From assembly GCF_000346465.2 (NCBI RefSeq), contig NC_034009.1, positions 19,735,606 through 19,799,605 of the forward strand: DNA of 64,000 bases. Direction: 5' to 3'. Position numbers and translations under genes: made by a program. The stretch is from Prunus persica. Taxonomy: Eukaryota > Streptophyta > Magnoliopsida > Rosales > Rosaceae. Positions 46,631-57,445 of the stretch are shown piece after piece. Within the stretch, counting starts at the first letter, position 1, and each line of letters opens with the position of its first letter. The notes below the pieces were generated by a model. It made no database searches. It was not told the DNA's origin and saw nothing but the letters and a program-made list of their open reading frames with translations.

Positions 46631-49600
46631 TCATTCTTCTCTTCTTCTTCTCAAATTGAGATAGGAGTCTCTAGCTGCCTTAAGTTTGTTGACAACAATA
46701 TCCATTTGCACCCGCTCAGTTGGTGATATTGCAGAGCATGAGAGTCCTATCTGCATCACTGAAACCAAACATTCCTCCAATCTTGTTGCTTGGATAGGGC
46801 TGCCATGCTGATAGCTTGTGGTTCGTCTTGCTCGTATTTCACCTTCGTATCTTTCCCCATCACCATGTGCATCATTTCTTTCAATGAGCAATGAAGGGTC
46901 AATTATGTCCATGACATGGTCAGGCATTGTGATTGCTGTGAATTGGTGAATGCTTAGACCATCTTTGAACATGTCATCTGTAGGTCTTTTTCCAGTGAAC
47001 ATTTCTAGCAACAGTATTCCAAAGCTATAAATATCTCCCAGAATGGAAACTTGGCCTCCCATGCCATACTCTGTCATTCAAATAATTTACAACTTACATC
47101 TCATTTCGATTATCTGTCTTTTGTTTTATTGGAAGAGACTTAATAAGTTGGCTTAGTCATAAACTTATTAGGTAGAGAGAAAAAGGGAATGATACCTGGA
47201 GGAATGTAGCCTATCGAACCCCTTAGCCCAGCTGACATGGTTTGACTTTGGGAGTAATTATCTGATGCTTCCAAGAGGAACCTTGCTAAACCAAAGTCAC
47301 CAACATGGGCTACCATATCCTCACTAAGAAGAACATTGCTTGGCTTTAGATCACAGTGAACAATGGTTGTTTCACAACAGTGGTGGAGATAATCTAATGC
47401 AGAAGCAATGTCAGTCGCAATATTGAGTCTTTGGATAAGGCTCAATCTCTTACTTTGTTGAGGTTGCTCATCATCTCTAGGATGCAGCCATGAGTCTAGA
47501 CTTCCATTTGCCATGAACTCAAATACTAGACTCTTGAAGTCATTACCCTGATTATCAATGCTCGAGCATGCAGTAATGATCTTGAGAAGATTACGGTGCT
47601 GTATACTTCTTAAAGCATTGCATTCATCAATGAAACTCCTGAAAGCTCCTCGTTGTTGAAGATTTAATACCTTAACAGCAACTGCCCTCCCATCACTAGG
47701 AAGTACTCCTTTGTAAACAGAACCAAAACTTCCGGAACCAATCAAATTGTCCACAGAGAAGCCGTTAGTTGACTCAACGAGTTCAAAGTAAGAGACTGAT
47801 TTCCAGCCCTTACAAGAATCTGAAGTTACTAGGCCACCTCTTGACTTTTTCACCTTCGAACGAGCAACAATGAAGCATGACAGAGCAATTATGCATGCAA
47901 CTGCACAAGCTACAAGGATGATTACCTTTGGGGCAAGTAGTCGATGAGATGATGAATTGGACTTTTTGATGGAGCATGCATGTGAAAGTAATTTTGGGAG
48001 ACCACCACAAACCCTATTGTTTCCAATAATCGAGAGACCACTTGCATTTGAAAAGATCCCTTCTTTAGGCAATTCACCTTCAAAATCATTATAAGAAAGA
48101 TTGAGATACTTAAGAAACCTGAGTTTTTCTAAAAATTTAGGAATCTCCCCGGATAAGTTGTTGTGTGAAATATCCATTTCTTCCAAGGTTCTTAAACCTT
48201 TAAGAGACTCAGGAATTGTTCTTTCAAATTCATTACCTTGCATATACAGCCGCTCCAACATAATACAACCGCCTAGAGTTGTTGGGATTTCACCTGATAA
48301 CTTATTTCCTGACACATCCAGCTCCACAAGATTTACCAAATCACCCACTTCAGATGGTAACGAACCAGTCAAAGAATTGTTAGAAATTCTCAAATAAACT
48401 GAAAGGGATGAAATCCCAAAAATCTCTATAGGTATGGTGCCTGTTAGACGGTTATTAGAAACGTCAAGTGTGAGTAGACTTTGGCAGTTCCCAAGACTTG
48501 GAGGTATACTTCCCTCAAACCTATTCTCCTGGATGAATACCTTTATCAATGAAGTCAAGTTACCTAGGGTGGACGGTACTGGCCCAGAAAATTTGTTGAA
48601 ATTCAAATACAATACCTGTAACATTTGAAGCTTCCCAATGGCATCAGGGACACTACCATTGAAATAGTTGTTGTCCATTGCAAGAAGGACCAAGCTTGTA
48701 ACATTCCAAATGCCTTCAGGGATGCTTCCATGTATCAAATTTCCACCCAAAGTAAGATATTTTAGTTGGGTAGATAGGTCGGCTATGGACCTTGGCAATT
48801 CTCCTCCAAAATGGTTATTGTCCAGACCCAAGACCTCTAGGCCAGTACAATTAGCCAAGACGCTGAGAAAATTCAAGTCATCAGCTTTCCCACTTCCCAG
48901 TCTATTGCGACTGAAGCTTATCCAAACTAAGCTTCGCAACCTTCCAAGATTTTCAGCAGGGAGTGTCCCGGTCAAACCATTTCCACCAAAATCGAGCTTC
49001 TGAAGTCTAGAAGAATTTGACCACGACGCAGGAATAGCTCCTGTGAAGTTGTTCATACCACACTCAAAAATTTCGAGATTGGGAAGACTAATGCCAACAT
49101 TTGGTGGTAGCTCTCCACGCAGCTGGTTCCCAGTAACATCGAAAGTTGTAATGGAAGAAATATTATAGATTGAAGAAGGGACAATACCAAACAGATTATT
49201 CAATCCAAATGAAAATTCCGCCAAGCGTGTCAGACGCCCGAGCTCATTTGGTATGCTTCCTCGAAAATTGTTTTGGGTAAGATAAAGACCATGCAAATAA
49301 GAAAAGTTTCCTATCCAATTTGGGATTGCTCCAGTGAGATTGTTTTGATCAGCAGATACATAATATAAATTCACCAATGAACTGAGTTGGTTCGGAATGG
49401 ATCCTATAAGCTCATTCGAAACTAAACGAAGCACTCTTAGTTGTGCACAGTGAGATATATTACTTGGAATTTTGCCGCCAAAGGAATTCCGAGACAGGTT
49501 GAGTGATCGCAGGCTTCCAAGACGACCTATTTCTTGAGGAATTTCACCTGCAAAGCTGTTGTTCACCAGGTCGATTCCGGTAAGGTGAGAAAGATTTCCT

Positions 49601-49905
49601 ATAGATTTTGGTAAGGAGCCTGCCAATTTTTGAGCAGTCAGCTTCAAAATTACAACTCTTTTGGTGCAACGGTTGCATGTAACGCCAACCCAATTGCAGA
49701 AATGAAGGGAATCATTCCATGAGCTCATGACATGGAGAGGATCTTGAGTGATTCTTTTCTTCAAGTCCAGCAGCGCCAGACGATCAGTTTCATTTCCAAA
49801 AGTATTACAACTAGGTAGAGTTGCAGATTCCATAGGTGTGTTCATGCATAAAAGAAGGAATCCATGAAGGAAGGTAAACAAAATCAGCCTACCATGAAGC
49901 TCCAT
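46631..49905 (-). CDS. LRR receptor-like serine/threonine kinase, LRR-XII type (EFR/FLS2/Xa21-like), non-RD
   Basis: Two exons on the minus strand, 49905-47196 and 47070-46631, with a 125-bp GT/AG intron inside the kinase domain, as is usual in LRR-XII genes. The product is 1049 residues. ATG 49905 is preferred because it opens a signal peptide ([15 protein letters not shown]); an ATG at 49938 would add 11 residues before it. Then come an N-terminal cap with Cys pair (FCNWVGVTC), about 20 LRRs to about residue 620, a membrane segment (about 661-681) and a kinase with GSGSFGS (about 723), Lys745 (VAVK), HCD at 850-852 instead of HRD, and DFG at 870-872. The HCD makes it a non-RD kinase, a class rich in immune receptors. 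Ligand unknown; it acts at the plasma membrane. It is similar to Arabidopsis At3g47570-type proteins. No defects seen. Confidence 0.93.
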
Positions 49906-49944
49906 CCTTTCGTAAACACAAAGCAAAACTGAAATCAAGTTTTT

Positions 49945-50172
49945 TTTGTTTGTTTTTTTTTTCTTTTGCTTTTTCTGTCAAAATAAGAATCCAAGTTTCG
50001 TTTACAGGAATTCAAAAGGACCAAATATGGTGTTGCAAGAAATTGAAGACCAAATCTTTTCACACAGATTTTTTTTGTTTTGCTTTTTCTGTCAAAATAA
50101 GAATCCAAGTTTCGTTTACAGGAATTCAAAAGGACCAAATATGGTGTTGCGAGAAATTGAAGACCAAATATA
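49945..50172. repeat. Tandem repeat (about 105 bp, two copies) upstream of the LRR kinase
   Basis: A unit containing TTTTGCTTTTTCTGTCAAAA, TTTCGTTTACAGGAATTCAA and ends near GAAATTGAAGACCAAAT occurs at about 49963-50062 and 50082-50169, nearly identical. The LRR pseudogene has one related copy at about 2030-2130. It lies in the kinase promoter or 5'-UTR region. Confidence 0.8.
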
Positions 50173-50824
50173 GTGTGTTATAGATGGAAAATTTTTTGGC
50201 AAAAAAAAAAAAAAAAAAGATGGAAAATTTTAGTGGAGGAATAAAGAACTCAAACAAGTTTGAAAGTCTGCATGGAAGAGAAAAATCATAATTCAGAGAA
50301 AAAAAATAAAAAGCTTCACTATGTTAGTGTTGGAAAAATTGTAGACTAAAATCAATTTTGATTTGTGCATAAAAACAGAGGAAAACAAACTAACTTCGTT
50401 AGCTAGTGTTAGAAAATTTTAGTGTGTGATAAAAAAATTCAAAATATTCTAAAAGTGCAAATAATGAAGTAGAAGAAGTCTTATCTCATTATTAAAAGGC
50501 TTAATTATTATTTTACTTCATGAAACGAGTGCTCGATTTCATTTTACTTTATGAAGTTGAAATTTTCTCACTTAATTCTCAGAATCTCTAAAAATGGATG
50601 AAAATTTCTTACTTGACCACTTCAGTCAATTTCCATCCACAAACTGATAATTGAGCTGACGTGACATGTGCATTTTAGTAATTTTAGCTATTAAAAAACT
50701 TTAAACTCAAATTAAATATAAAACAAAGTAAAACAAAGTTTTTTGTTGTTGTTGCAAAACTATGCATCAGTTTGGTCTCTCTCATCGCGTTTTTTCAAAA
50801 TATTCGTAAAAATCGATCATTTAT
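50173..50824. other. Non-coding DNA with A-run and imperfect repeats
   Basis: Holds an A18 run (50201-50218) and degenerate repeats of GTTAGTGTTGGAAAAAT (about 50325) related to sequence at 51590-51680. No gene seen. Confidence 0.4.
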
Positions 50825-51426
50825 GGAGAAATTATAGAGTGATACAGTGTCACCACGTCAGTTGGTGATACTCCCACTCAAAATCTGCCATGTGTCTTTT
50901 TTGAAAAGAAAATTAAATTTTTTTCGCTGTTGGACTTTGTCTTCCAACTTTACCCTAAATAAAATAAAATAAAATATGAAAAAACAAGAAGACTGTAGGA
51001 ATCTGCCTACCTTGCACTACCGCCCCTTGGCCCCCTCCAATAATATCAACATCAAACATACCCTTCTTTCACTAGTGGGTTGTCGTCATAGGCGATTTTG
51101 AAGATTTTTGTTTTATGTTTAATGGGTTTGCATTGATTTTCAAGATTTCTGGGTTTTCTAAATACGTTTGACTTTTTACTAAGAATGGGAGGCACGGAAA
51201 GGCTAGGTGGGTGCCGAGGGAGATGCAAAGACGGCTAGGTGGCGTCGATAGCACAAGGAAGACGGGGGAGAGGGGTTAGGGTAATTAATGTTGAAGGGTA
51301 AACTTGTAAGACAAAGTCTAAGTGTAAATTCTTTTTAATTTTCTTTTCAAAAAGGACATATGACAGATTTTGAGTAGGAGTATCACCAACTGAAATGGTG
51401 ATACAGTATCACTCTATAATTTCTCC
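50825..51426. mobile_element. Non-autonomous TIR element, about 600 bp
   Basis: The left end GGAGAAATTATAGAGTGATA continues for about 95 bp and is mirrored by the reverse complement of the right end at 51426 (through GGTGATACTCC, then GACACATGGCAG-like and the TTTTGAAAAGAAAATTAA boundary). The interior has no ORF of note. The flanks (ATCATTTAT and ATTTTATGG) are similar but not an exact duplication. The long TIR suggests a Mutator-like MITE. Confidence 0.65.
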
Positions 51427-51809
51427 ATTTTATGGCACAATATTATGTCGCCCAAATTAATGTGTAGATAAAAAATGAAGTATAATATTTGATTAATTTA
51501 ATATTTTTAGAACTAAATGAGAAGTTTTTTAGAGACCACTATCGTTTTGCATAAAAGGGAAAAAATCTATAAGAGAGAAAGCTCCACTATGTTAGTGTTG
51601 GAAAAATGATGGTGGATAAGACCAACGTTATGCAAAAGCTCCACTACTTTAGTGTTGGAAGAATTATGGTGGATAAGCCAAATGTTATGTGCATAAAACG
51701 GAAGAAATCTTATCGGAGTAAGCAAAGCGTCAAATATTGCATTAGTGTTAGGAAACAAATTAGTGGATGAATAAAAGTTTATAATAATTCTCCAATTGAG
51801 CTTTGATAG

Positions 51810-52178
51810 AAGGATTCTTTAAATAAGTTTATTTGAGAGACACCCTTGTAGAACCCCCTCCACATTATATTTCACTATTCCAAATGTCTATTTTTAAGAT
51901 AATTATCCAAAGATTATCTATTCAAAAAATCACTTGAATCCTATTTCATTTGACCACTCAATTGAGTAATTGAAATTTAGTAATTTCTTGAAGCACCGTG
52001 TGCATTGATTTTGTAGGATACAATTGGATGTCGAAATGGTTTCCGATTTGTCTAATTTATTTGCAAGGATGATCTATGAATATAGACTTAAAAAATAGAT
52101 TGTTTGGATTATTGAAAAAAATAAAATTGTAGGGGATCCTAAAAGGTGTCCCTCAAATAAAATTATTTAAAGGATCCC
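51810..52178. mobile_element. MITE-like unit 1 (GGGATCCTTNAAATAA family)
   Basis: Left end AGGATTCTTTAAATAAG...TTTGAGAGACACCCTT and right end AAGGTGTCCCTCAAATAAAA...GGATCCC are inverted repeats of about 37 bp around roughly 300 bp. Three further copies lie at 52219, 55814 and 56240. No coding capacity. Confidence 0.7.
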
Positions 52179-52218
52179 GTATTAGCAAGGGACTGTATAT
52201 ATATACAGAGAACTTCCG

Positions 52219-52537
52219 TTGAGGGACACCTTTGTAGAGCCCACTCTGTATTGTATTTTACTAATCCAAGCCATCTATTTTGTAGATATTCATTCAAAGA
52301 TCATCTCTACAAAAAATCATTTGAATTCGATATCATTTTACCACTGAATTGAATTATTGAAATTTTAGTACTTTCTTGAATCACTGTATTAATTGATTTT
52401 ATAGGACACAATTGGATGTCGAAACGGTTTTCGATTTGTCTTATTTTTCGCAAGGATGATCTATGGATATAGACTTAAAAAAATTTGTAGGCAACCCTGA
52501 AGGGTGTCCCTCAAATAAAATTATTTGAAGAATCCCT
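52219..52537. mobile_element. MITE-like unit 2, left end shortened
   Basis: Starts at TTGAGGGACACCTTTGTAGA and ends TTATTTGAAGAATCCCTT. Internal sequence matches unit 1 (GGATGTCGAAACGG, GCAAGGATGATCTATG). The outer part of the left TIR is lost. Confidence 0.65.
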
Positions 52538-52985
52538 TAATAAAACGGAACTGTATATATATATATATATATATATATTCTCGAAGTGCGTGGATACCAA
52601 TTTTTTTTAGTGGATGAACAAAAAATTCAACATTGTATTCAACATTATATGTTCTCGAAGCATGCATATATTGTAATTTCTAATCGTTGTATTTTAAAGA
52701 AATAAATTCAACATTGCGTTTGCGGATTTAAGTCAAACAATTGGGAAAGAGTTTACACATCCAGCTATGCATACACTAACTCTCAAATTTGGTCTAGTGT
52801 TATTTGCCTTCAATTGGTTAGAGAATGTCTCAGGTCCTACCCACATGGATCACAATATATATTTGTGATGAGTTTGATGTCTAGTTATGGTGTAGCTTTA
52901 TTATCAGTGTGTGATCTTTATAAAAGTATCTTGTAAATATTCCTATAGTTTGTCAATAAAACAAATTTGAAATAAAGTTAATGAA

Positions 52986-53488
52986 GACACCATTCCGAAT
53001 GTGCCTTAGAAAAAGCATGACATGAGAGGCAAGAAAAGCACAGGCTCATATTTACTAGACATCAGACAGAGTTGATTTGTAATTTATTTAACTTGAAAAC
53101 TTAATTAAGTTTATGCAGTCTACCAAAAAAAATTGGTGTAAAGCTTTCGTTCCTTTATGTTCTGTTAAATCCCCCTATGTGCACAGTGATCCTACACAGC
53201 GGACATGACTCAAGTTCCACTAACAAACACCGCCTTTAAATTATAGGAATTGCTAATGCATGTAAATTGCTAACAGACTGAAACCCCATCATATGAAATG
53301 CAACTAATTGAATTAATAGTAGTCCAACTAGAAAACTCCAAAATTTGATAGTGATCCAGATATGGAAGAACTTGAAGAAATGGCACATCATATGCTAATA
53401 ATATGTATGAATATTTATGAATATTGGCAATCATATGTTGGTAGGACTCCTTGAAATAATTCAATTTATTGGGGCACAAATATGTTTA
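52986..53488. other. Non-coding DNA between direct repeat and Harbinger fragment
   Basis: AT-rich; no gene, RNA or transposon end recognised. The minus-strand open frame 53270-53479 has no family signature. Confidence 0.35.
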
Positions 53489-53631
53489 AGAGTTGTTGAA
53501 TGGACATCTGCATAGACTTCATGACTCATTTCGCATGGAAAAATATGTATTTTTAAGGTTGTATCAAACCCTTGAGACTTTAGATCTTTTACATCATGAT
53601 AGGCATGTGGGTGTTTAAGAAGTAGTGGATA

Positions 53632-53727
53632 AAAATGGGTCGCTCTCTCGTTACGAGAGGAAAGCCATGCGTCACATCTAGGGTTTCTTCTCACATCCAG
53701 CTATCATGTTCTCTCACTCAGTCATTG

Positions 53728-53824
<97 letters not shown>

Positions 53825-54906
53825 TTCCTTACCTCTTCCTGCTCTTGTCGTGTGTGCCTTATCGCCCTCCTCTCCTCGATTTACCCTTGTCTACGTCCTC
53901 GCCTTCTGTACAATGTCAACCTCTCTCTAATCCGTCATTGCTGTGACTCTTCCTACTCTTCGTGGTCTAGTTCGATTGTTACCAAATATTCCTCCCTTGC
54001 TATTTAGTTGTTTGTCTCCTTGTGTTTGGGCCTTGGCTCCTTTGGTCCCTACCATGTCTGTGCCCTTTTCTGATGATGATACCTTGAGTTGTAGGGTAGA
54101 CTTCGTGGTTCTTAAGTGCCTATGCACTGATACCTATTTTGACAAGCCTATAGAGACTTGTCTAGTGGGGTTTCCTCGACGCCTTCCTAAATATGTAATT
54201 GGAGCATTCGTGGGCTTGGCATCCAGCAAATGCTTTTGTGCCTGATACTTTGTTTCAAGTTAAGTGGCTGAGGCCAATTTTCTTATTGTTGCTTGGTTTT
54301 GCTCAGTTACCCTCTCAACACATCTTTGACTCTTTGCCTATCTTAAGGACTATGGATTCATAGGAGGTTTCGTTGTTAGTGTTGGGATGATACAATGTGT
54401 CTTTGAGGACTTTTTTGTTTCTTTTCTTCCTCTCCTTTTCGTTGTACTTTGTCTCTTCCCTTGTGTTGCTCCTTGCAGACTTCTCTATTTCTAGTGCCTT
54501 TCGTTATTGGAAGTGGATAGAGCTGGTGTAATTTGTGGGTTATCTCTTTCTTTCTGTAGCTTTGGTGTGTTCTCTGTTAAATACTCTAACTATCTTGTGG
54601 TTGTGCAAAGGACTATGATTTCATAGCAGGACTCTTTTGACAGTTGAATTGTGTTAAAGTGTTTTCATCGGAGGTCTTTGTGTTAGTGTTGTTTTGCTTT
54701 GCTTTTGTACTGGTCTAACACGACTGTATTGAACTCTCTTATTAGTCCATGACATGGGTGGGACTCTTTCCTACACTGGGCTTTATTCCCTTGGAAGGTT
54801 TTAAAGAGTCCATTGTATCGTGTCGTTCTATGTACACTATTTCGGTTCTATGAATGAAATCCATTTCTATAAAATTAAATTAAAATTAAAATTTTAAAAA
54901 AAAAAA
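53632..54906 (+). mobile_element. Retroposed insertion with poly(A) tail and (CT)45 tract
   Basis: About 1.27 kb lie between AGTAGTGGATA (53621-53631) and AGCAGTGGATA (54907-54917), an 11-bp target duplication with one mismatch. The right end carries an A-rich tail (AAATTTTAAAAAAAAAAA, to 54906), and a CT-rich 5' part looks like a leader. This fits LINE-mediated insertion of a transcript. The content is T-rich with no recognised protein; short frames at 53635-53946 and 53943-54245 lack known domains. The source gene is unknown. Confidence 0.75.
53731..53820 (+). repeat. (CT)45 microsatellite
   Basis: An uninterrupted 90-bp run of CT near the 5' end of the retroposed insertion. Open frames through it encode only Ser/Leu repeats and are not genes. 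Confidence 0.98.
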
Positions 54907-55065
54907 AGCAGTGGATATTTTCTTATTTAGAGTTTCTCATAATATTCGTATGCAAGTTGCGGCTAAGTGTTTTTAACGATCTAAAGACACAATTCACAGA
55001 CAATTTAAGCGTGTGTTGACAGCTTTATGTGGATTATCACCACATATTATATCTAGTGATTCAAT

Positions 55066-55647
55066 GAACAATTCTTATAAAGTCGTATATAGATATTTCA
55101 TAAGAAAAACAAGTATAAACCCTAGTAACAAGCATAAACCCTAACCCCAAACTATAACCTAATAACAAGAAAAACACGATGAAGAAAAATCATGGAAAAA
55201 GAAAACCCAACGAGGTATTGATCAAAGAAAAAAAAATAGGGAGCATACCTTTACAAATGGAGGAAGTAAGCTATTCATCTTTTGTTGGAGAGAGAAAAGG
55301 TAAGGCGAGAGAAAAACATCTCATGAAATAATTGGGGAGGAGGTTGGATTTATTATGGTCTTTGTTATTTATAGCTCTCCCCTTAAAACCTACGAAAATT
55401 TATCATTTAATGAAATCCTTCCAAATACATGACCTTTTGAATACCCATAGATTTGATTCAACTTTTTTATAATCCTAATTGAATACACCCATATTTGAAT
55501 GGACTTTTTAAAAGTTCATACAAGTCAGAATTGAATACACCTAGACTTGTAAAACCTCTTTTAAAGTTTGTATAAATCCAAATTGAATACACCCGGATTT
55601 TAAAAAAAAAAATTAAACGCTTTATAATCCTAATTGAATACACCCTC
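55066..55647. mobile_element. Harbinger-like non-coding right part with terminal repeats
   Basis: Several copies of AATTGAATACACCC occur at about 55477, 55532, 55577 and 55632. The last forms an end whose reverse complement is GAGGGTGTATTCAATTAGGA, typical of plant PIF/Harbinger termini. TTA follows (55648-55650), the usual target. The left end was not found. The rest is AT-rich non-coding DNA. Confidence 0.55.
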
Positions 55648-55813
55648 TTAGTGTTGGAAGAATTATGGTGGATAAGACCAATGTTATGAAAGCGTGCATA
55701 AAACGAAAGAAATCTTATCGGAGTAAGAAAAGCGTCAATATTGCATTAGTGTTAGAAAACAAATTAGTGAATGAATAAAAGTTTATAATAATTCTCAAAT
55801 GGAGTTTCGATAG

Positions 55814-56196
55814 AGGGATTCCTCAAATAAGCTTATTTGAGAGGCACCCTTGTAGAGACCCCTCCACATTGTATTTCACTAGTCCAAACTGTCTATTTTT
55901 TAGATAATCATTCAAAGATCATCTCTACAAAAAAATCACTTGAATCCGATATCATTTGAACATTCAATTGAGTAATAGAAATTTATATTGACTTATGGTT
56001 CAATTGAAGCACCGTGTTCGTTGATTTTGTAGGATACAATTGGATGTCGAAATGGTTTCCGATTTGTCTACCTTTTTGCAAGGATGATCTATGAATATTG
56101 ACTTAAAAAATAGATGGTTTGGATTATTGCAAAAAAAAAAAAATTGTAGGGAACCCTAAAGGGTGTCCCTCAAATAAAATTATTTCAAGGATCCCT
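55814..56196. mobile_element. MITE-like unit 3
   Basis: AGGGATTCCTCAAATAAG at the left and TATTTCAAGGATCCCT at the right form the clearest inverted ends of the four units. The interior matches units 1, 2 and 4. Confidence 0.72.
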
Positions 56197-56239
56197 CAAT
56201 AGCCGAGGGCATATATGTATATACAGAGAGATTTCATTG

Positions 56240-56597
56240 AGGGATCCTGCATATAAGTTTATTTGAGGGACACCTTTGTATAGCCCACTCTATATTGTAT
56301 TTTACCAATCCAAACCTCCTATTTTGTAGATATTCATTCAAAGATCATCTCTACAAAAAAATCACTTGAATTTGATATCATTTGACCACTCAATTGAATT
56401 ATTGAAATTTTAGTTGAAGCACTGTGTTCATTGATTTTGTAGGACACAATAGGATGTCGAAACGATTTTTGATTTGTCTAGTTTTTTGCAAGGATGATCT
56501 ATATGAATGTAGACTTAAAAAAATAGATGGCTTGGATCATTTTAAAAAAAAAAATCGCAGAGGACCCTAAAAGGTGATATTTATTTAAAGGATCCCT
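56240..56597. mobile_element. MITE-like unit 4
   Basis: GAGGGATCCTGCATATAAG at the left and TTATTTAAAGGATCCCT at the right. About 15 bp of the inner right TIR are deleted. Confidence 0.68.
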
Positions 56598-56739
56598 AAA
56601 TAGACGGGGACTATATATATATATATATATATAAGTTCCCAATTTTTTTTAGTGGATGAACAAAAAATTCAACATTGTATTCAACACTATATATTCTCGA
56701 AGCATGCATATTGTAATTTGTAATCTATGTATTTTAAAG

Positions 56740-56909
56740 AAAAAAAATTCAACACTGCGTTTGCAGATTTAAGTCAAATAATTGGGAAAGAGTTTACACA
56801 TCCAGCTTTGCGTACACTAACTCTCAAATTTGGTCTAGTGCTATTTGTCTTCAATTGGTTAGAGAATGTCTCAGGTCTGACCCACATAGATGACGATATA
56901 TATTTGTGA
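56740..56909 (+). pseudogene. Short conserved coding-like segment, unidentified
   Basis: The frame FADLSQIIGKEFTHPALRTL continues to a TGA at 56907, and the same frame is open in the other repeat copy (52705-52868), with about eight amino-acid changes. I do not recognise the protein. It is probably an exon remnant carried with the duplication. Confidence 0.35.
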
Positions 56910-57010
56910 TGAGTTTGATGTCTAGTTGTTGTGTAGCTTTATTATCGGTGTGTTGGCTCTTTATATAAGTATCTTGTAAATATATTCCTATAGTTTGTCA
57001 AGAAAACAAA

Positions 57011-57102
57011 TTTGAAATAAAGTTAATGAATCAGTAGATAGTCTCTTGTGTCGTCATTTGAAATAAAGTTAATGAATCAGTAGATAGTCTCTTGTGTCGT
57101 CC
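57011..57102 (+). repeat. 46-bp tandem repeat, two copies
   Basis: The unit starting TTTGAAATAAAGTTAATGAA and ending CTCTTGTGTCGTC occurs twice in a row at the end of direct-repeat copy 2. It is absent from copy 1. Confidence 0.9.
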
Positions 57103-57445
57103 GTGTGTGGTGGATCCGGATGCATATGCAATGCTTCTTGCCTAATCAGCCATTAAAAATAGGTTTAAATGCAAAAATGGTCCATGTGTTTTACTACGTT
57201 GGCAAATTTAGTCCTTGTATTTTTCATTTGGCCAATTTGGTCCCTGTGTTTCAGACCGTTACTCAATATTGTCCATTCCCTTAAAATTCATGTTAATTAA
57301 AAACTATTTCAATTAATGAAAAAATAACTATTTGAATACAATTTAAAAAATACATAGATAAGAGCTAATTATAAAATAAAAAGCCCTAAAACTTAAAATT
57401 TTAATAAATGAAAGACGCCTCATTCCAATTATCCCATCCACCACC
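57103..57445. other. Non-coding DNA before the MULE
   Basis: Contains two near-repeats of the phrase TTTGGTCC(C/A)TGTGTTT (about 57180-57255), common in plant dispersed repeats. No gene. Confidence 0.35.

Larger units (their letters stand above)
51643..52985 (+). repeat. 1.3-kb direct repeat, copy 1
   Basis: Matches 55646-57030 in the same orientation with about 10% difference by eye. It begins TTAGTGTTGGAAGAATTATG and ends TTTGAAATAAAGTTAATGAA. It holds two MITE-like units and a short coding-like segment (52705-52868). Confidence 0.8.
53489..55065 (+). pseudogene. PIF/Harbinger ALP1-like N-terminal domain, interrupted by a poly(A) insertion
   Basis: The plus frame reads ELLNGHLHRLHDSFRMEKYV and on to LDLLHHDRHVGV, stop, EVVD up to 53631. 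It resumes after the insertion at 54908 with VDIFLFRVSHNIRMQVAAKC, a stop, then RSKDTIHRQFKRVLTALCGL and SPHII (about 55065). This follows the helix-rich N-terminal domain of plant ALP1-like proteins derived from Harbinger nucleases. The catalytic DDE domain is absent. Stops at about 53614 and 54973 show it is a relic. Confidence 0.78.
55646..57030 (+). repeat. 1.3-kb direct repeat, copy 2
   Basis: Second copy of 51643-52985. It starts right at the Harbinger-like end and finishes TTTGAAATAAAGTTAATGAA. Both copies contain two MITE-like units and the short coding-like segment. Confidence 0.8.

Noticed and set aside
47810..49003. Open frames overlapping the LRR kinase on either strand
   Set aside because: They are shadows of the kinase coding sequence without their own domains or splice logic.
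53635..53946. Protein with a long Ser/Leu repeat
   Set aside because: It is the translation of the (CT)45 microsatellite, open in more than one frame only because CT repeats contain no stops.
51643..57030. LTR retrotransposon with 1.3-kb LTRs
   Set aside because: The repeats do not start TG or end CA, there is no PBS or purine tract, and no gag-pol sequence lies between them.
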